Of a stretch of DNA of 64,000 nucleotides, positions 23,142 through 34,414 are shown piece after piece. Origin of the DNA: Halichondria panicea (lineage: Eukaryota; Porifera; Demospongiae; Suberitida; Halichondriidae); the NCBI RefSeq assembly GCF_963675165.1, contig NC_087381.1, forward strand, positions 6,759,378 to 6,823,377. Reading direction: 5' to 3'. Under the pieces are notes generated by a model. The model was not told where the DNA came from. It worked only from the letters and a program-made list of their open reading frames with translations, and did not search any database. A program made the translations under genes and the position numbers. Each line of letters opens with the position of its first letter. Positions within the stretch are counted from its first letter, which is position 1.

Positions 23142-25646
23142 ATGCAGTCTGCAGGTATCTGGTTGCAGTCCTTTGCTAACGCATTGAAGACATTCATGAG
23201 TGGAGAAGCAGGTCTGTGTACATGTACGTATGGTCTAGCTGCATGAATAGCTGCATGAATAGCTGCATGACGACCTGTGTGCAATAGCTCACTCCTCACT
23301 GTGATGAGGTGACCTTTCTTTATAATATAGCTAGCTGGCTAGGGATGCAATGTACATGAAACGTGTTTTTAGGGGCCGGTTCGCGGCTGTGTAAGCTAGC
23401 TATAATAGCTGGTCTACCACATTATGATGTTCACATGATGATTGATTACGACCTTTTATATTGTAGTTTTGAAGTGTGCTACGTATTGATTTGTTCATTG
23501 CAATCGTTCTTCCTCTCTGCCTACCTTACACAGGATCATGTGGTTGTGGTCCCGGCTATGCCACTCCACTAGAGGCAATGGAGGGACCTCGTGAGAAGCT
23601 CCTCTACATACCTTGCATCTATCGAGGTACAGAGCAGAATAAGCCAGATTATCTTGCAACGGTTGATTGCGACCCGGACTCTCCCACTTACAGACAGGTG
23701 AGAAACATGGGATCGCATGTATTTAAACCCTAATGTGCTCACTCAGAATAAATAAAAGTGCTAGCTGATTGATTTTTTTTATCAATCCTGAAACACACAA
23801 TAGAGTATTATAGTATAAAGAGGTGTGATGATAATGTATTGTGCTGTGTGGGAATCACCTCTTGTTGTTTTACGTAAGTGTGAATAATATATTATTATCA
23901 GTGGTCATGTGCTGAATTAATTTTCCCATGTTTTGAGCTGGAATTTTTGAGCATTGTGCACTTTCTTAGTCATGCATGCACATCTATCTATCCAGTAAAT
24001 GAGGCATTGTAGTTGCATAAAATAATTATTGTAGTATGATATAATTATGCATGCATGATTAATAATAATTATTATGTAGTTGTTTAGCGGGAGCCATGCT
24101 CGTTACCAGGCCAATTTATTAACAGAGAAAAGGCTGGGGTAGAGGCTAGCATGGCATGATTATGTAGTTGTTTCATGCACATGTAAATTAATGCTCTGTG
24201 AATAGTAACAAGGTTAGCCTCGTTACCAGGCCAGTTTAGAAACACTTTACAATACAAACAAGTCGATAATTAATTAATTGGGGGCTGGGGAAGAGGCTAG
24301 TTTAGGTGTTGGTGCTAGATATGCATTCTGTGGTTAGAGCTCGAGGGTGTGAATAATGGCATGATCTAAACATGTGCTCTCATTGTAGGTCATGATGCAG
24401 GCAAATGTTGTGTGACCCTTAGTGATCAATAGTGAAAGTTAAACAACGTTACTCTCCTAGACACACTTGTTTACTGGGTGGGGGGGGGGTCTATTTATAA
24501 ATAAATAAAACACACAATTGTGTAATTATACTGAATCGTATGTACTTGTGGGAGAAGCTAGTCCAACAGACATGCACTAATGTGTGCTTATTACTAGTGT
24601 GTGCTTATTACTAGTGTGTGCTTATTACTAGTGCAAGATACAGTCGGTTATTGTGTGTGCATGTCTGTCTAGACTACATTGTAATCCACTGCATGGTTTA
24701 GTTTTGTGCAATTGTACACGGTGAAGCTTGTCATTTTGGTATTGAAGTAGTCCATCCACGACTGAAAACAAGTTATGCTCATAGAGTTAGAAATGTTGTG
24801 GTTTGGACCTTTGTTATGACAGGCCACCTCAATATGAAAGTTAAACAATGTATACTCGTAGACGCTTAATTCCTACCCGGGGTGCTAATTCCATCCTCAT
24901 ATGGATACAGTCTGTCATGTAATTGTGTGTACATCTAGTGAATCTACCATTGCAAGAAGTTGAGTCTACTCAGGTTGCTATGTTACACGTCCTGGGGCAC
25001 ATGCATGAGAGTATTGTTATTGTGTATGTGCTATCAAGAGTCCATAATAAAAGAGAGAGAGGGTCAAACGAAGCTTTACCTTGCATCAGATGTATTCGGA
25101 AAGTATCGTGACTTCCTGCTTGCATGGTAACTGACCAATCCGAGCGCCTGGAGCCGCCACTTGCCTCGAGGCAGCAATAACATTAAATTGTCATTATTGA
25201 TCACGCGTTTCAGACAGGAGTGTCACGTTACTCTCCGATGCACAGTGTACATGTGTATAATTATACTCTCTCTCTTTTATTAATGGCCTCCTCTTGGCAC
25301 TATAGTGCTACCAGAGGGTGGGCGTGTCAATAATATAAATGAAGAGATGTTCATTAACAGGTCATAATTATAATTAAGTACATAAGGTTAAATTGTACGT
25401 GTCCCCTCCCTCCTAGCTCTGAGTGTGTACACTCAGCAACTATTGTTTGCATTGTGTATAGATTAAGATTGCATGAACTGATTGTATTAACAAAATATTT
25501 GTGGAGGGTTTGATTATTATCACATGATGCTCAGGTGATACATCGCCTCCCCATGCCCTATATTGGAGATGAGCTGCATCACAGTGGGTGGAACGCTTGC
25601 AGCAGGTCAGTCAGCACACACACACACACCCACACACGCACGCACA

Positions 25647-25683
<37 letters not shown>

Positions 25684-28600
25684 CAATACTACTGCACACT
25701 TGTAAAAATAAAAAGCCTTTTGGTAGCTGTCCTTGACTGCCCACTTTGATGAAAGATGCATTCAGTAGCTTCAAAAGTTCATAAAAAGGAGTCTCCAAAT
25801 ATGGACTCCCGTAGCTCTAAGGGAAGCCTAGTTATCACACTAATTATGACCACCATCATAGATTGTAGATTCTGACAAACTTGACATGCCCCTCATACCC
25901 AGTGTCAGGTGCATGCAGCTGTCATTAATCTAATTTTACCTTATCATTTCATATCTAACCTGCAATTATGTACAATGATTATAACATCTCTCTGTATTAT
26001 AGTCTACATCTTGATTGTAATGTTACTTACAAGTTTTGGTGGGAAAGGTTAGTATCGTATTCTACTGGAGTTTGCAGAATCTTTGCAACACACCAGCGTT
26101 GAGTGTTATGCTTTCCTTATATGGAATATGTACAGTGCTTGCAGCCTAGAGAGTAAAATACCACAATAGGTGTACTTAATTTAATGTATCTCAAGATTGG
26201 AAGAAATTGTGCTGAAACCATTTTATAGGTGAATGAATAAGCTACAACATTATTTGAAAATATTTCCCCAAAAGTTGTTGTAGTGGACAATCATTTTAGG
26301 TGAAAATGGGGGGTGATCGTAAAGTAACATCAGAACTAAAGGTATTTCTGGAGAAATTTTTGGTATCAAAAGATAGAAAATTTATTAACAATTAATGTGC
26401 AAAAACAATTAGACCTTACCGACAAATTTGCTTGAGTTCCATCGCTAAGCGAAAAGGCATCCATTATTGAGTTTGTGTACATAAAAAATTATTTAAACTT
26501 TACGAAATCATGCATAATTAGATAAACTATTCAGGAATGTTGTGCCACAGTTCCCTTACCTTAGCCGACAATGATTGGTCTTTTCCATTGCTAAGCTATT
26601 GTCCACTATTGCTCTTATATAAACCACCACATATCCACCACCTTTGGTTTCCATGGAAACAATTTTGGATATTTTAGAGTTTTCTCTTATCTACACAATG
26701 GTATCAGCAACATTTCTTAGAAAGATTCCCCTCACAAGATATTCACATTTATGTACCAATGCCAGCAAATTTGCATTATTTTACTCTCTAGGCTGCAAGC
26801 ACTGTATACACACTGAAGCACAACTCTCAATACTTTTAATCATGTGTTGCAAAGATTCTGCAAACTCCAGTGATTAATGCATTACTGTTGTTTGAGATTG
26901 TCCGCCATAATGCCACGCCCACTCTAATGCCACGCCCACCTCACAGCTGTTTCGGAGACTCGTCCAGGAAGAGGAATCGTCTGATGCTCCCCTCCCTGGT
27001 CTCCTCACGGGTCTACGCTATTGACGTGGGGACCGACCCTCGTGCACCGCAGATACACAAGGTAGGAGCTAGGCAATCTGGTTGGGCCTTGAGAGTATCG
27101 TGAATTTAACACATCAATGTATATAATTAGTTATAGAGGCTTTTTTTTCTAGTTTCCTCAATTCTTGTTATCTATTATAATTATGTGACAAGCATAATTA
27201 TATAGTTTCGTATATGCTAGGATTAGCAGGAAGATTGATTGCATGGTGCACATGACTCTGTTAAATCCTAAAACATACGAAATTGTTTGACTCTTACTCA
27301 GCCTATAATAGCATTAAGATCCATGATCTTGACGTATTTCATGATCACTGTATCTTTTATGGGTTGACTGAAATTAATTTCCTCTCAGGTGATTGAGGGT
27401 GATGAGGTTACCAGGGTAACGGGTCTGTCAGTCCCACACACCTCCCACTGCCTTGGATCAGGTGACATCATGATCTCAGCAATGGGGGACAGGGACGGCA
27501 ATGCTAAAGGTTGGTCATAACGTTGCTCTTATTTTGAGAGAAAAACCGCAAGTCCTTTGTTTTGGTGTGGAGTGTGGGGGCCATGCATACATGTACCGTA
27601 TAGCGGGTAATTTTCGTCGGTCTAAATTTTCGTATGGGCTACCCATTTTTTATTTTCGTACAGTTTAGGATATTGACATTGAATCTATTGCGGTAGAATA
27701 AGAATAATTTCGTAGTTTTAATTTTCGTATGATGCCTTTCAATACAATAATTTCCACCATACGAAAATACCTTATAGCTAGTAATTCAGGGGACAAAATA
27801 TTTGTGTTTAACACCAGACCACGAATATTTCACCCACGAATGAAGCGACCTTGCCTACCTTTACCTGCAGTGCACGAAAATATTATCTACAAATAAGTGA
27901 CTAAATATTGCTCAACCACGAATATTTTACCCTCCAAAAATTACCGGCTATACGGTTACCCGCTATATACGGTATGCACATGACCCACCATTCTCCCATG
28001 CACTGCACATGGTCAAGAAAAAACAGTTTTTTTTTTGTAAAATTGTAACACATTTGGAACCCACTCTCAAAATTCTACTGAGTCCTTATAATTATTTTGG
28101 TCAAATTTGTGTGAAGTAGGACATACATGTGTGTACATAGACGTACATGTATGCACATTGACCCACCATTCTCCATGCAGGTGGGTTCATTCTGGTCGAT
28201 GGAACCACGTTCACGGTCAAGGGTAACTGGGAGGCACCCGGGAATGCCACGCCCTTTGGATACGACTTCTGGTACCAGCCTCGCCAGAACGTAATGATCA
28301 GCAGTGAGTGGGGGGAACCCAACACGTTCCTGCAAGGATTCAACCCAGCACATGTGGCCAACGGTGAGAACATTTCAGCAACCTCACTATATTTTTTGAA
28401 GCAAGGACATGTATGAATGTAAGGTACTAATCTAGTAATGAGCAAAGATGGTAAAACAAAATCAATCTATCTGGCCTGCAAGCAACCTACAGTACGTATA
28501 ATTATAGCAACCTCAGTACAATTACTGATATTTTTGTCTGCCTTGTGCTAAAATGTCTGTGCATGCACCTTGCTTTATCTCCCTATCTCTCTGGCTTGCA

Positions 28601-31600
28601 AAAGCACGCTCGTTTCAGTGATAGAAGTGTTGATTGATTGGCTTAAACATGTAAATGCCTCCCCCTGCAGGTAAGTACGGCCACTCTCTACACGTGTGGG
28701 ACTGGACAGAGCATAAAGTGAGTACAGAAGTGTAACAACTAAATCACTGCATGCAAGCTAGACCATTTTGGGGCCCATTAACTATAGAGGGTGGCCTGCT
28801 TATAGATAGGGTGACCACAATAATTATACACAACATTTGTAATACCCCACTCCACTCCCAGCCTCCCTCCCTGTTCATTGTAGGTGATCCAGACCATAGA
28901 CCTTGGTGACGAGGGCCTCATTCCACTGGAGCTGCGGTTCCTCCACGATCCTACTGCCACTCAAGGTTACGTGGGAGCAGCTCTCTCTTCCAATATCATA
29001 CGCTTCTACAAGAACGAGGTATGCATGTATGAAATAGCTAGCTTGTACATACAGTCTGTCGGCATGCTTAGGTTTATTTTATAGGCCATATTATAAGTAT
29101 TGCCTGTAGGCTTGTTTGAACGGGGGAGGGGGGTTGTACTTGTACACCTTTCAACAGCCGTGACTTTAGTGCCGTTGATCTAATGCCTAGCCAACATTTT
29201 CTGATTTTCTGAAAGCTTTGTTTCAAAAGATATGATTGTGATCGAGCTATGTAGATTATTTAAACAATAAGTTGTCCCTTTTATTGTCATATACCCCTCC
29301 CACACACACACACACAGCAAGGCTCCTACTCTACTCAGAAAGTGGTGGACATACCTGGCAAGAAAGTAGAGGGATGGGCCCTGCCGGAGATGCCAGGACT
29401 GATAACAGATTGCCTCCTCTCATTGGACGATAAGTTCCTGTACTTCAGCAACTGGTTACATGGTGACATCCGTCAGTACGACATCAGCGACAGGGCGAAC
29501 CCACGTCTGGTTGGTCAGGTGAGTGTGTGTGAGATGTGAGGTGTGTGTGCGTGTGTATGTGTGTGTGTGTGGTGTGTGTGTGTGTGTGTGAGTTGTGCAT
29601 GCGAGGGTGTGTTCTAGTTACTGCTAAAAGTATATGCAATGATTTTAATAGCAGGAGCTAGTTTTTATAGCCATTAATGACAACCTAGCCTAGACACGAT
29701 TGTCCTACATGTATAAGCTAAGGGTCCTTTATGTCGTAGGCCATATGCAGCTAGGGATGTGCCCACACTGGTCGGTGGTGATGGTCAGTATCACCTCTTA
29801 GGCCTAGTACCTAACATTAGTACCACAAGTCACGCTGACTTGTGTGTGTTGAATTGAAATTGAGAATTGAAAATCGCCAACCAATTTGTCTGCACGAGGA
29901 GGTACCGTATTACTAGAATATTTTGCTGGTGAAAAACCTTTGCGAATGAGCCAAATTAGCAGAAATTTTGACCTTTTACGATCTAAGTATTGCGTTTTGG
30001 CAAGGATCGTATTTACTAGTAATAATTTAGGTTTTGCGGATTTTATTGTTGCGAATTGATCAACCATCGCAAAGTTCGCAAATGTTTGATGCTCGCAAAA
30101 CATTCTAGTAATACGGTAATAGGTTTCACAACCCCCCCACACACACACACACACGCCCACGCACACACACATACGGCAGATATTCCTGGGAGGGTCCATC
30201 TGTAAGGACAGCGGTGTCACAGTGACAGAGGACAAGGAGTTGACGGAACAACCTGATCCTGTCTTTATCAACGGTAAAGAGAGGTGATAGAATCCATGTA
30301 CCGTATTTACTTGATTAAACGCCCTCCTTGATTAAACGCCCATCTCGTTTAAACGCCCAGGGTAAAAGCTCTGTCTTTGTCAATAAACGCCCCTCTTAAA
30401 TAATCGCCCATGTATGGGAGTGGCACTGTGGGTGGAGCTGAACTAACACGTGGAACCAGTTGCAAGCATGCATGGCAGCATAGAATATGTACTTGTTATG
30501 ATCGCAGAGAGAGAGATACTAACACAGAGGGAGAAACACCACTCCTATGACTTAAGATTTAAGCTGAGAGCTGTGGCAGAAGCCAAAAAAGAGCATAATA
30601 ACTGCTGTGCAAGAGTTGGTGACCAATAAACGCCCATCTCGTTTAAACGCCCCCTTTACAGACTTCGATATGAAATTAATGCCCAGGTGTTTAATCAATT
30701 ATGTTATAATTTAAAATGCCACTGAAAAAATCAATGGTCAATTAGACAGGGGAGGGGCTACTTTTGATTGCCTTCTTGAGTACAGCTTGTACACATTCAT
30801 TTTTATTTTTTTGAGTTGCCGTAATTATATGCATATAGATCTACAGCTGTGATTAAAATTCACTGAAACGGTTTGAAATACTATAATAGTTGTGTATGGA
30901 AATTACCACATGATGCGAGAACAATTGAATGTCTATATAAAGTTGCACTTATAATGAGTATAGACATTATTTATTTCACTCGTAATGGTTGACAATTATT
31001 GTGTTAATTGTCTGATTTGTAACAAGTCTATTCCTCTCTCTTCGATCCTCAGGTAAGCGTGTTGATGGTGGTCCCCAGATGATCCAGCTCTCCCTGGATG
31101 GGCGGAGACTCTACGTGACGACCTCCCTCTTCAGTGCATGGGACAAGCAGTTCTACCCAGACCTAGTCAAGTGAGTGGGTCGGTGGGGGTTAGGATAATG
31201 ATGCTCCTAGCCTGCATGGTCGTTCTTGACACCATGCCAAACCACATTAAAGCTTAGAACAGTGAACTAACGTTTTAGTACTTAATTTTGTTCATTGAAG
31301 ATGTATCTTTCTATAGTGGTCCTGGCCCCTTGAGCATACCAAAAATCACTTCTTTATCCGCCCCATTGCTATAATTGTCTCTGTATAGGGATAGACCAAC
31401 ATACATAACTAGAGCACTAAAGTGCAAACCCTCGGCTGGTGACATGATTATAAAGAAACCAAAAGACTGATATAATGCAGTGCATATAGTGATGTTGTTA
31501 TCATCATCATGCATGACTTGCACAGCAACTCAGGAGCAATAAAACTAAACCAGACTGGAGGCATGCTGAAACATTTGAGAACAGGTAGTAGTACTATAAA

Positions 31601-32693
31601 TATATGCACTGTGGATTAGGATCACAGCAAAGAAGCATGGAGTCTCAGAGAAGTATGGCTCCAGGTCCTGCATGGATCCCAGTCAGCTAAAGCAAGCTTT
31701 CTACTTTAGTGACCCTGTTCCATTGTTCCTGGTATATACAGCTTTCTACTTTAGTGACCCTGTTCCATTGTTTCTGGACCTGGTACAGGATCACTTCAGT
31801 TATAAGTAACGCATGTGCAAGTTCTGTTCAAGCTACCTTTTGCTCGCTTTTATTAGACAACGAAGCTTTAACACCGAAAGCTGCCACTATTAGAAGTACT
31901 GACTTGTTGTGTGGAGGCTACCCATGCTGTAAACGCAGTGCTAGAGCATCCAGGTAAGCAGACCCAGTCACAAGCTTCTTAGCTTTTGCTCGTTTTTATT
32001 TGACAACGAAGGTTTAACATGAAATTCTGCCACTATTAAAATTAATAACTTGTTGTATGAAGGCTATCCATGCTGTAAACGCAGTGCTGTGGCATCCAGG
32101 TGAGTAGATTCACCTGTCACAAACAAACAAACAAACAAACAAACAAACAAACCAAACGACTACTATAACCCGTGGCCGCCCACGCGCCTCGGGTTAATAA
32201 CACAGGTCCAAACACATGCTATGGAGACTCTTGGGCCCATTAACCTGGCTGTAAAATAGAGGGTGACTAGCTGCTAACACAAGGTCCAAACAAAGGAGAC
32301 ATCGGCTATCATGGCCTGGGACACACAATAGTCATGTTTCATTGCAGACAACAGATTCTGTCTTAATAGTGTAATACACAACAATGCTATCATTATTAAC
32401 CCCTGCCCCCTCCTCTACAATGCTATCATTATTAACCCCTGCCCCCTCCTCTACAATGCTATCATTGTTAACCCCCGCCCCCCTCCTCTACAATGCTATC
32501 ATTATTAACCCCCGCCCCCCTCCTCTACAGAAATGGCTCCTTCCTCCTGCGAATGGACGTCAACACTGAGAGTGGAGGACTGACTCTGGACAAAGACTTC
32601 TTCATCGATTTTGGCCTCGAGCCCGAAGGCCCGTCATTGGCCCATGAGATACGTTACCCTGGCGGCGACTGCACCTCGGATATTTGGATCTAG
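23142..32693 (+). CDS. SELENBP1: SELENBP1 homologue (selenium-binding protein 1 / methanethiol oxidase)
   Basis: Twelve GT-AG exons join in phase: 23142-23154, 23534-23697, 25535-25605, 26947-27061, 27389-27509, 28181-28363, 28671-28717, 28884-29018, 29318-29518, 30180-30273, 31053-31170 and 32531-32693. They encode 474 aa; the human protein has 472. Family landmarks run the full length: [142 protein letters not shown] and [16 protein letters not shown]. The enzyme is a cytosolic beta-propeller protein that oxidises methanethiol. The tiny first exon (MQSA) was chosen because it restores phase and an initiator Met. From memory, human Cys57, reported in selenium binding, aligns with Arg in TYRQV here. 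The gene is intact; its last exon and exon 10 are copied elsewhere in the window. Confidence 0.93.
24080..24305. repeat. Two short inverted-end repeats in SELENBP1 intron 2
   Basis: Two units, each opening with a CTCGTTACCAGGCCA(A/G)TTTA-type segment (about 24099 and 24222) and closing with GGCTGGGG(T/A)AGAGGCTAG (about 24133 and 24283). The GAGGCTA end recalls the TAGCCTCG palindrome family at 37680 and 37879. Confidence 0.5.
25615..25680. repeat. (CA)n microsatellite after SELENBP1 exon 3
   Basis: CA-rich run starting just after the exon 3 donor (GT at 25606). Confidence 0.8.
26064..26871. repeat. 0.8-kb inverted-repeat element in SELENBP1 intron 3
   Basis: Terminal 29-bp perfect inverted repeats start ACTGGAGTTTGCAGAATCTT (26064-26092 and 26843-26871). 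A second inverted block has TACAGTGCTTGCAGCCTAGA (about 26130-26159 and 26779-26807). There is no coding capacity. The right end lies 75 bp before exon 4. Confidence 0.75.
27595..27975. repeat. CGTGG-type element cluster, copy 5
   Basis: A TTCGTA-rich variant (27595-27775, starting ACCGTATAGCGGGTAATTTT) is followed by a standard copy (27776-27975) with CCACGAATGAAGCGACCTTG and ending TTACCGGCTATACGG. It lies in SELENBP1 intron 5. Confidence 0.65.
29903..30118. repeat. TCTAGTAATACGG-type MITE, copy 4
   Basis: Full-length copy, ends TACCGTATTACTAGAATATT and CATTCTAGTAATACGGTA, in SELENBP1 intron 9. It is followed immediately by C and CA runs leading to the exon 10 acceptor. Confidence 0.8.
30300..30701. 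repeat. TAAACGCCC-type repeat element in SELENBP1 intron 10
   Basis: It begins ACTTGATTAAACGCCCTCCT and ends near GCCCAGGTGTTTAATCAA, an imperfect inverted end. Motifs TAAACGCCC and ATAAACGCCCATCTCG recur six or more times at both ends. The inverted exon 10 copies at 38063 and 50389 lack it, matching intron sequence only up to CCATGTA. Confidence 0.6.
31697..32107. repeat. Tandem duplications in SELENBP1 intron 11
   Basis: A 44-bp unit (GCTTTCTACTTTAGTGACCC...) occurs twice at 31697-31784. A 135-bp unit with TGCTGTAAACGCAGTGCT occurs twice at about 31835-31963 and 31975-32107. A (CAAA)n run follows at 32118-32151. All lie in the segment missing from the second B copy. Confidence 0.65.
32384..32530. 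repeat. 36-bp minisatellite forming the SELENBP1 exon 12 acceptor region
   Basis: Four copies of a unit with ACAATGCTATCATTATTAAC, then CCCCGCCCCCCTCCTCT. The last copy continues into ACAG and the exon. The second B copy has two units (38946-39022). Confidence 0.8.
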
Positions 32694-33046
32694 AGTGGAG
32701 ATATTGGACAATTTTTGTTGTTGTTTTTAACTGAAATATATAAAAGACTGAATTATAATTTAGTTCTCAGAGATGAAATAATTATTACAATACAAAGCTT
32801 GCAGCATTTGTGGTTACGATTTCACATGAGATTTCATGTGTATAAAATTGAATTAATGAAAGAGTGTTTTACCCTCTACAATGGAACAATGTACTACAAT
32901 GTCTGTCCTGTGCACACACTTATTTTCTTTTATAGTTTGACTTCTGGTATTTGCTAACCGCATATAAAACATAATCACACATAATAATTGTTATATACAT
33001 GTATAGGTATAAGCCCTGCAGAGGTGCATAACTATACACTGTTGTA
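32694..33046. other. 3' flank of SELENBP1
   Basis: AT-rich sequence following the stop codon, presumably 3' UTR. It is repeated almost unchanged at 39186-39546 in the second B copy. Confidence 0.5.
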
Positions 33047-33735
33047 GTCTCGAATTCCAGCCGGTTCTCATGGGTTGAGCTGAACAGAACTAACGGAACA
33101 ATCCTTGTTAAAAGTAGTTTTTCAAAGAGTTTGGCAAAATTGGAGAGAAGCGATATACCACGATAATTGCCTGGATCTTTGTGGTCTTTGCTTGGACCTT
33201 TCAGGATAGGAATGAGAAGGCCAACCCTGAACTGCTTTGGGATGTAGCCTTGGTTTGCAATTGCATTAAAGAGATGAGTTATGTGGAGCACCAGCGAATC
33301 TTCTGCATGTCTTATATGTTCTGGCTCTATACAATCTGGGCCGGCTCGGCCTTGCCTAGTGGCAGCGATTTGATGGCCTCCTAGACCTCCATGCTGCTAA
33401 AGCTTAGAGTAGGTGCATGTTCCTGTGGGTATGCCAGTATTCTTTCCATAGCAGCTTTTAGAATTGTAGGACGGATCGTCAGAGGGCAAAACAGCTTGGT
33501 GTAGTGTGTCCCCATCCCTCCAAAATGTTTTCTGGGGTGAATTCAATACCATTTACCACTATAGTGAGGTGGTAGGTGTGTGAGATTTACCAAAGTACCT
33601 TCTGATGTCGCTAAACAGATCTCTGTCTGTCTCATCCAAGCTGTCTAGAAATTCATTGAGGTCTTTCCTGCATGTGGTGGCGGAGTTCTGATCTGAATTT
33701 GCCCTTTTGATTCTCGAAACGGCTGGAATTCGAGA
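33047..33735 (-). mobile_element. Non-LTR retrotransposon reverse-transcriptase remnant, copy 1
   Basis: The minus strand at about 33120-33291 encodes GYIPKQFRVGLLIPILKGPS and NYRGISLLSNFAKLFEKLLL, the typical pattern before the catalytic motifs in LINE reverse transcriptases. Upstream is DIRRYFGKSH-like linker sequence in broken frames. The remnant is bounded by inverted AGTCTCGAATTCCAGCCG (33045) and CGGCTGGAATTCGAGACT (33720). There is no intact frame and no catalytic YxDD motif, so it is inactive. Confidence 0.75.
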
Positions 33736-33775
33736 CTAACACTGTTGTTAGTTATTCATAGTCACATGTTTCCAT

Positions 33776-34258
33776 ATACACACCAGAGGAGGGTGGACAG
33801 GGTCAAAAGGTCACTAATGAATCATCACGTGAGCTTATGTTTTGTGCAGTAAATTTGCAAGTTTGACTACACATCGCGCCCTGATTCTTGTGATAAAGTA
33901 GCCCCTTCATGTTACTGCTGCTGCAAATTAGTGAACTTTTAGCTACTGCGCCCCTCCAGAGAAATCGTGCAGTGCCTAAAAGGGGTGACCTCTCACAAAG
34001 GTCGTAGTTTTGTCATGTCAAACTGACCTCTGACCTTTATTAAGTAGGAGCTACCGTGCTGTAGAGTGAATGTATAGCTCAGCTATATCATCATCTAAGT
34101 ATACTCTTGTTTCCAGAATGAAAAGGTGGCCTGCTGGCCGGCTAGAAAAGAGCTTGTTAAAGTAGGTTCAAGGTTCAAGTATTTTAATAAAGACTATGTC
34201 ATTATTAACATTTTGGCTTTGTGTCCAACCTCCTCCGTATACACATGTCTACATAAGA
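33776..34258. other. Spacer between duplications B and A
   Basis: Sequence unique in the window; no exon recognised. Confidence 0.4.
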
Positions 34259-34414
34259 GGGTGTGTATGGAATGTCTGTGGTGAGGTGCTTCCAAGAATA
34301 CCAACTATAGCTACATGCAGTAAAAGCATCATTCTACATGTAGAAACTCGCATGTGATAGTCAAATAATAATAATTATAGTTCCTGCAATCTTTCATCTC
34401 TACACTAGCACAAA

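Larger units (their letters stand above)
31211..33775. repeat. Segmental duplication B, copy 1
   Basis: Spans SELENBP1 intron 11, its last exon, and a reverse-transcriptase remnant. It is repeated at 38530-46850 with interruptions. Shared edges read ATGCCAAACCACATTAAAGC on the left and TATTCATAGTCACATGTTTC on the right. Copy 1 has about 790 bp (31409-32197) absent from copy 2; the junction in copy 2 reads CATACATAATAACACAGG. Confidence 0.85.

Noticed and set aside
32118-32151. (CAAA)n run considered as a CRISPR-like or regulatory array
   Set aside because: Simple tetranucleotide repeat without spacers, in an animal genome.
31409-32197. Segment present only in B copy 1 considered as a transposon with TAA duplication
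   Set aside because: The junctions fit a TAA duplication but equally a deletion at microhomology in copy 2. No inverted ends were seen, so it is not called an element.
33181-33384. Plus-strand frame over the LINE remnant
   Set aside because: The minus strand shows clear reverse-transcriptase homology; the plus frame is its shadow.
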